64,000 nt of DNA from Chamaea fasciata (Eukaryota > Chordata > Aves > Passeriformes > Sylviidae): NCBI GenBank assembly GCA_029207755.1, contig JARCOQ010000006.1:1098079-1162078 (forward strand), written 5' to 3'. Positions 10,366-21,739 of the stretch are shown here, in pieces. The notes beneath the pieces are model-generated. The model was given only the letters and a program-made list of their open reading frames with translations. It was not told the DNA's origin and ran no database searches. Made by a program: the position numbers and the translations under genes. How positions within the stretch are numbered: position 1 is the first letter of the stretch; each line of letters opens with the position of its first letter.

Positions 10366-10904
10366 ATTTTCCAAAGGCTCCCCTAAGCTCTGGGCCGTGC
10401 CTGTGCTGGTGGCAGCCAGGGCCGCCCATTTCCATGGAAAACTCGGCCCTGCAGGGGGTTAAAAGCGCTGCAGGAATCGTCTGAGCCCACTGGCAGGAGG
10501 GGTTTGGATGTTCCCGGAGCCCTCCCAGCTCCTGGAACGTGCCTGCTGCAGGATTTGGGAATGAGATCGGGAGGCTGATGCCGTGCGGAGTGGGAAGTTT
10601 TGGGGAGGGAGATGAATGAATCCTTTGTTCTGGGGAAACCGAGAGGCAGAAAAAAAACCCCCCGGGGTTGGGCTGGAGGGTGGGGGGATGGCAGGGGAGC
10701 CGCCAGTGCCTCCCAAAAATCCGGGATTTATGGATTCTTGGGAGCACTGGGGGTGCGGCTCTGGGTGGGGAAATGCAGGCGCTTCTTCGGCGCTGGAGGT
10801 GAAGTTTTTACACGTGTGTGAATGTTGGAATAGCCGAGAAATTTGTGGATATGAGACGGGGCAACCGTGCAATGGGTCCATCCAGGCAGAGGGGGAATTT
10901 CATG
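10366..10904. other. Intronic sequence, nothing recognised
   Basis: GC-rich unique sequence with no transposon or array visible. Open frames on both strands are short and lack splice context. Confidence 0.5.
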
Positions 10905-11290
10905 GAATCATGGAATGGGTTGGGAATGAAAGGACCTTAAAATCAGCAATTCCTCAATCCCACCCCATCCATGGGCAGGGACACCTCCCACCGTCCCAGT
11001 GGATCCAACCCGGCCTTGGGCATTCCCAGGGATCCAGGGGCAGCCCCAGCAGATGTGGGAATTCCAGCCCAGCCAGGAATTCCTTCCAAATATTCCACAA
11101 AACCCTCCCCTTTCCCAGTGGGAAGCCATTCCCTGTGTCCTGTCCCTCCAGGCCTTGGCCCCAGTCCCTCTCCAGCTCTCCTGGAGCCCCTCTGGGGACT
11201 CTGAGCATTCCCGGGATTTTTCCCTTCTCCAGGGGAACATTCCCAGCTCTCCCAGCCTGGCTCCAGCCCTGCAGCAGCTCCACGTCCTTC
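10905..11290 (-). mobile_element. CR1 LINE 3' portion
   Basis: On the + strand: ATGGAATCATGGAATGGGTT (reverse of the CR1 terminal ATTCTATGA repeat), then CATGGGCAGGGACACCTCCC, the block AGTGGGAAGCCATTCCCTGT and GGGGAACATTCCCAGCTCTC. This is the same subfamily as the copy at 7217, in the opposite orientation. Confidence 0.88.
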
Positions 11291-12384
11291 TGCTGGATGG
11301 AATCCCATATATCCCATGTATTCCATGTATTCCAAGCGCCACATTGGATATTCTGGGAAGATCTGGAATAATTGAATGACCATTTCTTCTTTTGCAAAGC
11401 TGCGTGTGCAGAAGAGCTGATCTGTTTTGGGTTTTTTTCTTAAAAAAAGATTATAAAATCGTAATTGCTGTATTATTAAATAATATTAATTCTAGAAAAA
11501 AACCCATAATTTAAAAATCATTATTTCATCTTTTATAATGTATCATAAAATAATTTTAATGTCATCTTCATCCCCCCTGCACGAAACCCCAGCAGAGTTT
11601 TGGGAGGCTTTTCTTCATTTTTCCAACAAACTTCCCCCGTGGACAGGACTCGGATCTGCTGTTCCTGGCTCAGGAATTCTGCAGGAATTCTGGAGTTGGG
11701 AGCAGTGCGGACTGGCCCAGCCGATTTTTCCTCAGCCTGTGTGTGGGCTCGGAAGTTTTGGTTTTTTTTTCCCCCCGCACAATCAGAGCCTGAAATCGTT
11801 GCTTTGAACGAATTTCTCTGAGTGGAGTCAAACTTCCTTTAGCCAAATCCCGATTTTATTTTTTTTTCCCCTGGTCTTTATCAGCACAATTTCTCCAGTT
11901 GGAGTCTTGGATGGGAGTGGAGCAAAATCCTTTTGATGCTGGATTGAAATTCCCTGGAAATTTCAAGAGGGTGTGGAGAGATGACAGATCCCTCCTCCCT
12001 AAAAACCCTCTCGTGGGTGGGGGGCAGCTCGCTCCAGGGATCTCCTGGAGTTTGGTTTTTTTTTTTCTCAGGATTTCTAAGCCTGGATGATTCCTCTGTT
12101 GAATGTTTTAGTGATGGGAGGCTGATGGGCTCCTAATTCCGCAGGGATAAAGGGAGGGAAAAGCTCCTGACGGGCTGGGATGGGGATTTGGGAGCTGCTC
12201 AGGGAGTTTGGGAAGATGGGAATGGGGAATGGAATAGGTGGGAATGCAGGAGAAAATTGGGATGGACTCTGGAAGTGTGTGCGGGTGTCCAACTCTTGGA
12301 AAACTTGGAAAAGGTTTTCTTTTTGTGAGAGGGATGTAACCCTTGTTCAGAGCCCTGGGTTCAGCTGGGATCAGGGAATCCTGG
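11291..12384. other. Intronic sequence with an AT-rich patch
   Basis: 11430-11575 is strongly AT-rich (TATTATTAAATAATATTAAT and similar). The remainder is unique with short T runs near 11760 and 12055. No exon or transposon recognised. Confidence 0.55.
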
Positions 12385-12655
12385 AATGCTTTTCCCTTTC
12401 TTTTTCCCCTTTCCCTTTCCCCTTTTCCCTTTTCTTTTTTCCCTTTTCCCTTTCCCCTTTCCCCTTTTCTTTTTCCCTTTCCACTTTTCCCCTTTTCCTT
12501 TTTCCCTTTCCACTTTTCCCATTTCCCCTTTCCACTTTTCCCCTTTTCTTTTTTCCCTTTCCACTTTTCCTCTTTTCCTTTTTCCCTTTCCCTTTTTCCT
12601 TTTCCCCTTTCCACTTTTCCCCTTTTCCTTTTTCCCTTTCCCCTTTTCCCTTTTT
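12385..12655. repeat. Pure pyrimidine tract, CCCTTTTC-type
   Basis: About 270 nt almost entirely C and T on the + strand, built from TTTCCCTTTTCCCC and CCACTTTTCCCC units with an occasional A. It produces artefactual Phe/Pro- and Lys/Gly-rich open frames. The mirror symmetry suits triplex (H-DNA) formation. Confidence 0.95.
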
Positions 12656-12886
12656 ATGGGATCTTGGGGATTCTGGAGCTTTCAGCCCAAGCCAAGGAGT
12701 GCAGAGAGAACAAACACCTCCACAGGACACAAAATGCAGATTTCCCCCTCTCCGATCCCACACCCATCCCAAATTCTCTTCCTTGCCCTCTTCCCCAGGG
12801 GGGAGAAAAAACCAGAATTAAAAAAAATTAATCCCGACTGGAGCTTTGAAGCAAATTGAACATGAAATCCAAAGAATGACTTGGGG
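12656..12886. other. Spacer between two pyrimidine tracts
   Basis: About 230 bp of unique sequence; nothing recognised. Confidence 0.5.
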
Positions 12887-13312
12887 TTTTTCCCCTTTTT
12901 TTCACCTTTTTCCCTTTTTTTTCTTTTCCTTTTTTCCCTTTTTTCACCTTTTTCCCTTTTTTTCCCCCCTTTTTTTACCTTTTTTTGCCTTTTCCCCCTT
13001 TTTTCCACCTTTTTCCCATTTTTTCCCCCTTTTTTCCCTTTTTTCGCCTTTTTCCCCTTTTTTCCGCCTTTTCCCTTTTTCACCATTTTTTCCCTTTTTT
13101 CGCCTTTTTCCCCTTTTTTCCGCCTTTTTTCCTTTTTTTTTCCCTTTTTTCACCTTTTTTCGCCTTTTTCCCCCTTTTTCCGCCTTTTTTCCATTTTTTT
13201 TTTGCCTTTTTTAACCTTTTTTTTTCCTTTTTCCCCTGTTTTCCCCCTTTTTTTCGCCTTTTTTTTTCCTTTTTTTTTCCCTTTTTTTTGGATTTTTCCC
13301 CCATTTTTTGTT
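12887..13312. repeat. Second pyrimidine tract, TTTTTTCCGCC-type
   Basis: About 425 nt of T-rich pyrimidine with a repeating core CCTTTTTTCCGCC/CCTTTTTTCACC every 15-30 nt. It is T-richer than the tract at 12385 and carries regular G or A interruptions, so it is probably an independent expansion. Confidence 0.93.
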
Positions 13313-13555
13313 CCATGAGGAGGGGCAGGGACGGTGCCAGGATCCCTTGTGGGATTTCAATGGAACAAAACCGACCTTAAAGGACAATTTTTTTTCCCTG
13401 CTGCCTACCCTCCAAAAAACCCAGGATATCTGGGGGAAATCCCGGGAATTAAATCAGATTTTTCCACACCTGGAATTTCGGCTTTGCCCTGAACCTGCCA
13501 GGGGTCGGAGCTGCTCTCACCTGGAAATGATGTTTTGGAGGGATAAACTTATTCA
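13313..13555. other. Intronic spacer
   Basis: About 240 bp between the pyrimidine tract and the AT-rich array. Nothing recognised. Confidence 0.5.
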
Positions 13556-14600
13556 AATGTGATTTTTTTTAGAGTTATTTTCACCAAAATGTGATTTTTT
13601 TGGAGTTACACTGATTTAAATGTGATTTTTTAATAGTTTCGTTCACCTCAATGAGATTTTTTTTAGAGTGGAATTCAGTTATATTTAAATTTTTCAGAGT
13701 TATATTCATTTAAATGTGATTTTTTTATAGTGGAATTATATATATTTGATTTTTTTTAGATCTACACTCACCTAAATTTGTTTGGGTTTTTTTTTTTTTT
13801 TGGAGTTACAGTGATTTAGATGCGATTTTTTTTATCATTTCATTCACCTAAATGTGATTTCTTTAGAGTGGAATTCAGTTATATTTGAATTTTTCAGAGT
13901 TATTTTCACCTAAATGTGATTTTTTTAGGGTGGAATTTAGTTATATATAAATTTTTAGATCTACGCTCACCTAAATGTGATTTTTTTTTTTGGAGTTACA
14001 CTGATTTAAATGTGATTTTTTTAATAGTTTCGTTCACCTAAATGTGATTTTTTTAGGGTGGTATTAATTTATATGAGTTTTTTTTAGAGTTTCACTCACC
14101 TAAACATTTTTTTTTTAGTGATAAATGTATTTAAATATGATTTTTTTTTAGGATTTCATTTGTCTCTCTGTGATATTTTAGTGCTCCCCTCACCCATAAT
14201 TAAATTTCTTGCAGTTTTACTTCTTTAAAAATGAAATTTTTGTGAGTTACGCTCACCTGGATGGGATTTTTTGGAGCTCCACTCATTTAAATTTGATTTT
14301 TTTTAGAGTTTCAATCACCTAAATGTGATTTTTTGCAGTGAAAAACGTATTTAAATTTGACTTTTTTAGGATTTCGTTTGTCTCTCTGTGATATTTTATT
14401 GCTCCGCTCACCCTCAATTAAAGTCTTGCAGTTTTAATTATTTATAAATGAAATTTTTATGAATTAGGCTCACCTGGATGGGATTTTTGGGGGTTCAAAC
14501 GTATTTAAATGTGATTTTTTTTTAGGATTCCTCTTGTCTCTCTTTGATATTTTAATGCTCCGCTCACCCATAATTAAATTTTTTGCTGTTTTACTGATTT
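13556..14600. repeat. AT-rich degenerate tandem array
   Basis: Recurring pieces AAATGTGATTTTTT, AGAGTTACACTGATTTAAAT, TTCACCTAAATGTGA and GGATTTCATTTGTCTCTCTG. The spacing is irregular (about 30-60 bp), with two longer blocks (around 14147-14230 and 14366-14450) that both read TCTCTCTGTGATATTTTA. It ends about 60 bp before an EXOC6B acceptor, so its length variation lies next to the branch-point region. Confidence 0.88.
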
Positions 14601-14659
14601 ATCCGTGGAATTTTGGTGCGTTTCCCCACGTTTTTCATGGATTTCCTCCCCGTTTTCAG

Positions 14660-14729
14660 GTGCCTGGAGCCCAGGATTTTGGTGGATTTCTCCCCGGTCT
14701 ATCGCTGCCTCCACATCTACTCCGTCCTG
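14660..14729 (+). CDS. EXOC6B: EXOC6B internal exon with apparent 1-nt insertion
   Basis: The acceptor is CGTTTTCAG ending at 14659 and the donor is GTGAGT at 14730. Frame 0 from 14660 gives VPGAQD. From there the next frame gives LVDFSPVYRCLHIYSVL, the conserved Sec15 segment. The exon is 70 nt where 69 (23 codons) is expected, and the extra base lies in the T run 14677-14680. Read literally, the downstream exon would enter a shifted frame and reach TGA at 57360-57362. Skipping the exon would keep the frame and lose 23 residues. An assembly homopolymer error is the simplest explanation; a real allele or damaged copy is possible. Exon identity is firm. Confidence 0.9.
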
Positions 14730-14934
14730 GTGAGTGAAATCCGGGATTTTCCGGCTTTTGGAAAATTTTGGGGAATTCTTTTTTGGGGGGGAATTCCAGG
14801 GATGGGTGGATGGATTTTTTTGGGGAAAAACCTCGGCGTGCAGGGCACGGAAATGCAAAAGGGAATTTCCTCCAGCCCTCCCAAACCGGAATTCTTCACA
14901 CGTTTATTTCTTAGTTGTTTGATTTCACACCAAA
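14730..14934. other. Intron start after the 70-nt exon
   Basis: Donor GTGAGTGAAAT. About 200 bp of unique sequence before the next array. Confidence 0.55.
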
Positions 14935-16690
14935 AAAATTCCTCTTTGGATCCATTAATTCCGGCATTCCTTGGAAATGGAGGAGTTTTAGCAAGGAGTT
15001 GGTTGGATTCTGGTGCTGTTTTCTCCAAGAATTCCTCTTTAGATCCATTAATTCCATCATTCCTTGGAAATGGGAGAGTTTTGGGGTGGAATTGTTTGGA
15101 TTCTGACACTTTGCTCCAAGAAAAATGAATTATTCAGTGGGAACGGGAGAGTTTTGGGCAGGAACTGGTTGGATTCTGATGTTGTTTTCTTCAATAATTC
15201 CTCTTTGGATGCAGTAATTCCATTATTCCTTTGAAATGGGAGAGGTTTGGGGTGGAATTGTTTGGATTCTGACACTCTTTGCTACAAGAAAAATGAATTA
15301 TTCCGTGGGAAAGGGAGAATCTTGGGCAGGAATTGGTTGGATTCTGATGTTTCCTTCCAAGAATTCCTCTTTGGATCCATTAATTCCATTATTACATGGA
15401 AATTGAGGAGTTTTGAGAAGGAGTTGGTTGGATTCTGGCGCTGTTTGCTCCAAGGAAAATGAATTTTTCTGTGGGAATGGGAGAATTTTGGGCAGGAATT
15501 GGTTGGATTCTGGTGCTCTTTGCTCCAAGAATTCCTCTTTGGATGCAATAATTGCGTTATTCTGTGGGAATGGGAGAATTTTGGGCAGGAATCGGTTGGA
15601 TTCTGAAATTGTTTTCTCCAAGAATTCTTCTTTGGATCCAGTAATTCCGTTATTCCTTTGAAAGTGGAGAATTTTGGGAAGGAATTGGTTGGATTCTGAT
15701 GTTGTTTTCTTCCAAGAATTCTTTTGGGGATGCAGTGACTTCGTTATTCCCTGAAAATGGGCGAGTTTTGGGCAGGGATTTTTTGGATTCTGACACTCTT
15801 TGCTCCAAGGAAAATGAATTCTTCTGTGGGAACGGGAGAATTTTGGGCAGGAATCGGTTGGATTCTGAAATTGTTTTCTCCAGGAATTCTTCTTTGGATG
15901 CAGTAATTCCATTATTCCATTCAAATGGAAGAGTTTGGGGCAGGAATTGGTTGGATTCTGATGCTGTTTACTCCAAGGAAAACGAATTTTTCTGTGGAAA
16001 TGGGAGAATTTTGGCCAGGAATTGGTTGGATTCTGATGTTGTTTTCTTCCAAGAATTCCTTGGATTCAGTAACTGTTATTCCTTTGAAATGGGAGAATTT
16101 TGGGCAGGGATTGTTTGGATTCTGATACTCTTTGCTCCAAGGAAAATGAATTTTTCTGTGGGGATGGGAGGATTTTGGGAAGGAATTGGTTGGATTCTGA
16201 TGTTTTCTCCCAAGAATTCTTTGGATTCACTAACTTCATTATTCCATTGAAATGGGAGAGTTTGGGGAAGAATTGGTTGGATTCTGGCGCTGTTTGCTCC
16301 AAGGAAAATGAATTATTCAGTGGAATGGGAGAATTTTGGGCAGGAATCGGATGGATTCTGACATTGTTTTATCCAAGAATTCCTCTTGGATGCAGTAATT
16401 CCATTGTTCCATGGAAATGGGAGAGTTTTGGGCAGGAATTGGTTGGGTTCTAATATTGTTTTCTCCACCAATTCCTCTTTGGTTCCATTAGTTCCATTAT
16501 TCCATGGAAACGGGAGAGTTTTGGGGTGAAATTGGTTGGATTCTCCCACTCTTTGCTCCAAGGAAAACGAATTATTCAGCGGGAACGGGAGAATTTGGGA
16601 CCAGAATCGGTCGGATCCTGACGTCGTTTTCTTCCAAGAATCCTTCGGATTCATTAACTCCGTTATTCCATTGAAACGGGAGGATTTTTA
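14935..16690 (+). repeat. Long complex tandem array (family A), about 18 units
   Basis: Units of roughly 90-110 bp are assembled from modules: TTGGTTGGATTCTGATG, TTTTCTCCAAGAATTC, CTCTTTGGATCCATTAATTCC, ATGGAAATGGGAGAGTTTTG, GGGCAGGAATTG and, in some units, GAAAATGAATTTTTCTGTGG. The modules alternate in variable order and so resemble an irregular higher-order repeat. A reverse-complement stretch of the same family lies at 30112-30630. Confidence 0.92.
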
Positions 16691-17135
16691 ATTTTTTTTA
16701 TTTTCTTCTCCCATTCCCGCTGCTCCCGGAATTCAGAGTGTTTTTGTCCATTGTGCAGAGCCAGCCTGGCTTATTTTCCTTTTCCAGGTTTTCCTGAACA
16801 AAGGACTCTGGAACGGGGGGAAAATGCGTCACAAGCCCGTTCCTGGACGTTGCTCACCCCTTTTTTCCTTCTTTTTTTTCTTTTTTTTATTTTCCTGCAC
16901 AAATATTTGTAAACACGTGGAGAAATCCGTGTCCCCTTCATAAAACCCAGGGATTTATTGCAAACAGGATGGGAATCATTTCCCAGCTCCCGGTGCTTAT
17001 GGGGCTTTAGGATGAGGAACATAAAGGGCAGGAAAAGAGAGGCTGCAGCTGGGCTCCGAGCCCTGCTGGAGAGGGATGGAGCAGGGGGGGAGTGGGGATT
17101 TACAGCTCCAGAGCGCCCCAGAAACACCCAGGCAA
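16691..17135. other. Repeat-poor intronic island
   Basis: Unique sequence between two arrays, with ACAAATATTTGTAAACA at 16899-16915, which contains a TGTAAACA forkhead-type site, and a T-rich tract at 16858-16895. Possible regulatory sequence; no gene recognised. Confidence 0.4.
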
Positions 17136-18145
17136 AAAGTAAAATAAAATAAAATAAAATAAAATAAAATAAAATAAAATAAAATAAAATAAAATAAAAT
17201 ACCCTCCCCAAAAATAAAATAAAATTCCTCACAAAAAATGAAATAAAATAAAATAAAAACACCCTCCCAAGAAATAAAATAAAATAAAAACAACCGCCCA
17301 AAAAATAAAATAAAAAATTCCTCACAAAAAATAAAATAAAATTATCCTCACAAAAAATAAAAGAAAAACACCCTGCCAAAAAATAAAATAAAATAAAATA
17401 AAATAAAATAAAATAAAATAAAATAAAATAAAAACACCCCCTGCCAAAACCAAAATAAAATAAAATAAAAATACCCTGCCAAAATATAAAATCAAATAAA
17501 AACACTCTCCCAAAAAAATAAAATCAAACAAAAACACCCTCCCCAAAAAAATAAAATAAAAATATCCTCCCCAAAAAATAAAATAACAACAACCTTCCAA
17601 AAAATAAAATAAAACAATCCTCACAAAAAATAAAAACAACCTCCCCCAAAAAAAAGATAAAAACACGCTCCCCAAAAAATAAGATAAAAACACCCTGCCA
17701 AAAAAATAAAATAAAACCACCCTCCCAAAAAATAAAAACACTCTCCCCTAAAAATAAAATAAAAACACCGTGCCAAAAAATAAAACAAAACACCCTCCCA
17801 AAAAATAAAACAAAACAAACCTAAAAACCCAAAAAATCAAATAAAAACACCTTCCCAATAAAAAGATAAAAACATCCTTTCCAAAAAAAAAAAGTTCCAA
17901 AAAATTAAAACAATCCTCACGTAAAATAAAATAAAAACAACCTCCCCAAAAAATAAGATAAAAACACCCTGCCAAAAAATAAAATCAAATAAAAACACCC
18001 TCCCAAAAAATAAAACAAAACAGAAAAAAAATCCCAAAAAATCCAATAAAAACACCTTCCCAATAAAAAGATAGAAACACCTTTCCAAAAAAAATAAAAT
18101 AAAAACACTCTCCCAAAAAAAAAAATAAAATAGGAAACACTCTTC
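17136..18145. repeat. (AAAAT)n microsatellite expanding into a 25-45-bp A-rich array
   Basis: 17137-17200 is nearly perfect (AAAAT)n. The following 0.9 kb repeats AAATAAAATAAAAACACC, CTCCCCAAAAAATAAAAT and CCTCACAAAAAATAAAAT in varying order. The CACCCT(G/C)CC core every 25-45 bp makes it a minisatellite seeded by the pentamer. The reverse strand gives Phe/Leu-rich open frames with no coding meaning. Confidence 0.95.
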
Positions 18146-18309
18146 CCCAAAAACTGAACTGAAGCCTGGAGTTTCTGGGCTGCCCGGGAGAACTGGCCGG
18201 GGTTTATTGGTGGGTGGAGGGGCAGGGCCAGGCTGATTCTCCCAGCTTTGCTTCCATCCATGTCCCTTCCATTCCTTTCCTTTTCCCATGATTCCCACAG
18301 CTGGAGCCA
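18146..18309. other. Intronic spacer
   Basis: About 165 bp of unique sequence. Confidence 0.5.
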
Positions 18310-19000
18310 AAGCCAGCCTGGGCCAGACCTCAAATTTTAGGGGAAATCAGGGAAAACCGGATCTGCTCACCAGAGTTGGATTTTGGGTCCTTAAACGTGG
18401 GGCAGAGGGAGACTTTTGTTCATTTCTAGGAGCCGAAACAAGCCCTGAACGTGGAAAATCAGCACCAGCCCAGTCCAATGCCAGCCAATCCAAAACCCCA
18501 AATTTTAGGGAAAATCGGGAAAATCAGGGAAAACCGGATCTGCTCACCAGAGTTGGATTTTGGGTCCTTAAACGTGGCGCAGAGGGAGACTTTTGTTCAT
18601 TTCTAGGAGCCGAAACCAGCCCTGAACGTGGAAAATCAGCACCAGCCCAGTCCAATGCCAGCCAATCCAAAACCTCAAATTTTAGGGAAAATCGGGAAAA
18701 TCAGGGAAAACCGGATCTGCTCACCAGAGTTGGATTTTGGGTCTTTAAACGTGGCGCAGAGGGAGACTTCTGTTCATTTCTAGGAGCCGAAACCAGCCCT
18801 GAACGTGGAAAATGAGCATCAGCCCAGTCCAATGCCAGCCAATCCAAAACCTCAAATTTTAGGGAAAATCGGGAAAATCAGGGAAAACCGGATCTGCTCA
18901 CCAGAGTTGGATTTTGGGTCTTTAAACGTGGCGCAGAGGGAGACTTTTGTTCATTTCTAGGAGCCGAAACCAGCCCTGAACGTGGAAAATCAGCATCAGC
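18310..19000. repeat. 177-bp satellite, about 3.8 copies
   Basis: The landmark ATCTGCTCACCAGAGTTGG occurs at 18361, 18538, 18715 and 18892, each exactly 177 bp apart. Each unit also carries CTTAAACGTGG, TTCATTTCTAGGAGCCGAAA and CCTGAACGTGGAAAATCAGC. Copies are very similar. 177 is 59 codons, so a + strand open frame spans three units, but nothing suggests coding use. Confidence 0.97.
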
Positions 19001-20222
19001 CCAGCAGGAATGGGACAGGTGGGGAAAGGAGAGGAAGGAGGAGGCTGAGGAAGCAGATCCAATCCCAGATTCCAAGATCCCCTTGGAAAAAAACACAGCA
19101 AAGCGTGGGACAAAACGCAGGAGGAGGAATTAAAATTAATGGAACAGGGAAAAAGAATTCCACAGAGGGCGGCCGAACGTTGGGGCAGGGGCACAGAGAG
19201 GCTGCGCAGCCTCCAGCCTTGGAGCTCCTCAAAATTCACCCGGAAAAAGGCTCCGAGATTCCTGATTTTACTTCAAATTCAGCGAATTCCGAGGAGACTC
19301 GGACCAGATTTCCCAGGTGCCCCCCCCCCAATTCCGACGTTTTCTCAGCGATTTAAGGTCCTTCCCAACCCAAACCGTTCCGCCGTGGTTTGAATCCTTA
19401 ACCCGAGGACGAGAAGAGGGTGGGAATTCAGATTTTCCCTCCGTGCTGAGCCCAGTTTTCCCCTCAGAGCACCAACGTTCTCCGGGGAAATTCCTTCCCA
19501 ATCGCTTCACTTCCCCCCGCTATCGCTTGTTGTGTTTTTTTTGAGATATCTCCCTTTTCTGGACACCGCCGCGGAGGCCCGTGGGGCCGCTGAGGCGTTT
19601 TTCCAAACATTCCTGGGACCCTCCTGAGCCCCGAAGGGCAGGAAACGGCAAATCTTGGGAGGGAAGAGCCTTCCCACGCCTGCACAGTGCCAGGGCTGGA
19701 ATTCGGGGGTGGTTCAGCTGGAGCCTCAACAAGGTGAACGTTCCCGATAAAATCCCAACGGCCTCGGAGCTCCCTGCATCCAGAAAATCCTAAAATTCCT
19801 TAAAAAAAACCCAAAAAACCAAAACCAACCCCTCGGAAACCAGTGAAATGTAGCAGTAAAGGCTGGAAAAAAAGAACATGATGGGAGGAATTCCAGAACT
19901 TTCAGCTGAGTTCTCTCCTGGGACGGAATTCCAGGAGAACGGAGGAGAAGGGGAGTGGGGAAAAAAACCCAGGAGGACGTCCCTGTATGGATGAGATAAA
20001 CAATAATTGGGATGAGGGATGGGAATATTGTGGATGAGGGAGAAATAATTAGTGGGGTGGTGAATTCCAGAGGGTTGGGATCAATGGAGCTGGTGACAAG
20101 TGGGGACCAGGGCAGGGCGGGGCAGGGCCAAGTTCAGCCCCACTCCGGTGGCCGTGAGCTGGAGGAGACACAGAGCAACTCCCAGGAGCTCCTCAGTGAC
20201 TCCAAACCAGGGGGGCAAAGTC
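19001..20222. other. Intronic sequence with a possible old CR1
   Basis: 19170-19395 may be an old + strand CR1 piece: GAGAGGCTGCGCAGCCTCCA near 19196, and AAGGTCCTTCCCAACCCAAA at 19356-19375, like a CR1 3' end. The rest is unique. Nothing gene-like recognised. Confidence 0.45.
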
Positions 20223-20815
20223 ACAAAATCATGGAATTCTTAAGGCTGGAAAAGACCTTTAAGATCATTGGGTCCAAATACTCCCCCAGCGCTGCCAGGG
20301 CCACCACTGTCCCCTGTCCCCAAAGTGCCACATCATCCACAGGGCTGTGAAATCCCCCAGGGATGGGGACCCCAAACCTCCCTGGGCACTGCCAAGGCCT
20401 GAGCGCCCTTTCCATGGGGAAATTCCTGCTGCTGTCCACCCTGAGCCTCCCCTGGCCCAGCCTGAGGCCGTTCCCTCTTATCCTGTTATTCCCTGGGATC
20501 AGATCCCAACTCCCACCTGGCTCCAAACTTTCAGGGACTTGTGCAGAGCCACCAGGTCCCCCCTGAGCCTCCTTTTCTCCAGGCTGAGCCCCTTTCCCAG
20601 CTCCCTTAGGAATTCTCCAGCCCCTTTCCCAGCTCCTCAGGAATTCTCCAGCCTTTTCTCAGCTCCCTCAGGAATTCTCCAGCCCCTTTCCCAGCTCCCT
20701 CAGGAATTCTCCAGCCTTTTCTCAGCTCCCTCAGGAATTCTCCAGCCCTTTCCCAGCTCCCTTCCCTTCCCTGGACACGCTCCAGCCCCTCCAGGGCTCT
20801 CCAGAGCTGCCCCAG
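20223..20815 (-). mobile_element. CR1 LINE 3' portion with internal tandem duplication
   Basis: The + strand reads AAAATCATGGAATTCTTAAG, AAGTGCCACATCATCCACAG, then TTTCCATGGGGAAATTCCTG, i.e. a reversed CR1 end. At 20590-20765 about six copies of a 27-31-bp block (AGGAATTCTCCAGCCC and TTTCCCAGCTCCCTC) reproduce the expansion seen in CR1s at 9.1 and 56.7 kb. Confidence 0.88.
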
Positions 20816-20946
20816 CACTGGAGGTGTCCCAGCAGGGCCAGCCCAGGGGACAAGGACAGGGCAGGACAAGTTCCCAGAGAGGTTCTGGAGTTTTGGAGGT
20901 TTTCAACACCGCCCTGAACAGCCTGGGCTGATCTCAGAGCTGCTTC
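20816..20946. other. Spacer between CR1 copies
   Basis: Possibly a short sense CR1 piece (GGACAAGTTCCCAGAGAGGT near 20862), too short to assign. Confidence 0.35.
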
Positions 20947-21252
20947 CATGGAATCATGGAATGGTTTGGGTGGGAAGCGACCTTAAAGCTCTTCCAGCCC
21001 CATTCCATGGGCAGGGACACCTCCCACCATCCCAGGTGGATCCAGCCTGGCCTTGGGCATTCCCAGGGATCCAGGGAAATCTGGGAATTCCAGCCCAGCC
21101 CCTGCCCACCCTCCCAGGCAGGAATTGCTAATTCCCAAGATCCCAGCCCAATGTCCCCTTTCCCAGTGGGAAGCCATTCCCTGTGTCCTGTCCCTCCAGG
21201 CCTTGGCCCCAGCCCCTCTCCAGCTCTCCTGGAGCCCCTTCGGGGACAGGAG
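20947..21252 (-). mobile_element. CR1 LINE 3' portion
   Basis: It starts ATGGAATCATGGAATGGTTT on the + strand and shares CATGGGCAGGGACACCTCCC and AGTGGGAAGCCATTCCCTGT with the copies at 10.9, 36.4 and 42.0 kb. Confidence 0.88.
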
Positions 21253-21739
21253 GTTTCTTTAACCCTATTTAGGATCTTCTGAAATCACTGCCCATTTCCA
21301 GACGTCCCTTCCTAGGGAACGATCCCATGAACCACAGAAGACATTCCATGGATTTCCCCCGGTCAGGACGAACAGAGTTGGAGAAAAACGTGGGATTGAG
21401 GGAACCGGGGATGAAACCAACCCCAACCCCAACCTCCCAGGACATTCCCCACGGCCGTGCCAGCCCTGGGAAAGCTCTGCTGCCCTCCTCCCCTCCGCTG
21501 AACGAGCTCTCTGCATCCGGGCCAGCGCAGGAAAACCTCTCCGGGTCAGGGTTTTGTTGGGTTTTATTTTGATTTGTATTTTCCCTCCCCTTTTCCAGTG
21601 GAATATCTGGAGCCCTGTGATCCTCCCGGGCCGGCCCCGAGCTGAACGCTGATTTCCTTTGATCGCAGCCAAGCGCTTTTTTTTTTTTTTTTTTTTTTTG
21701 TGTCCCGTGAGCTTTTTTTTTTTTTTTTTGAAGGAGGTC
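21253..21739. other. Intronic sequence ending in two poly-T tracts
   Basis: Unique, then T runs of about 21 nt at 21678-21699 and 18 nt at 21713-21730, separated by GTGTCCCGTGAGC. Confidence 0.5.

Noticed and set aside
12108..13380. Lys/Gly- and Phe/Pro-rich frames
   Set aside because: Polypurine/polypyrimidine tract translation; no codon structure.
14661..14729. Alternative acceptor one base downstream that would restore the frame of the 70-nt exon
   Set aside because: It would need a non-canonical GG acceptor, and the VPGAQD start in frame 0 matches the conserved protein, so a base insertion explains the data better.
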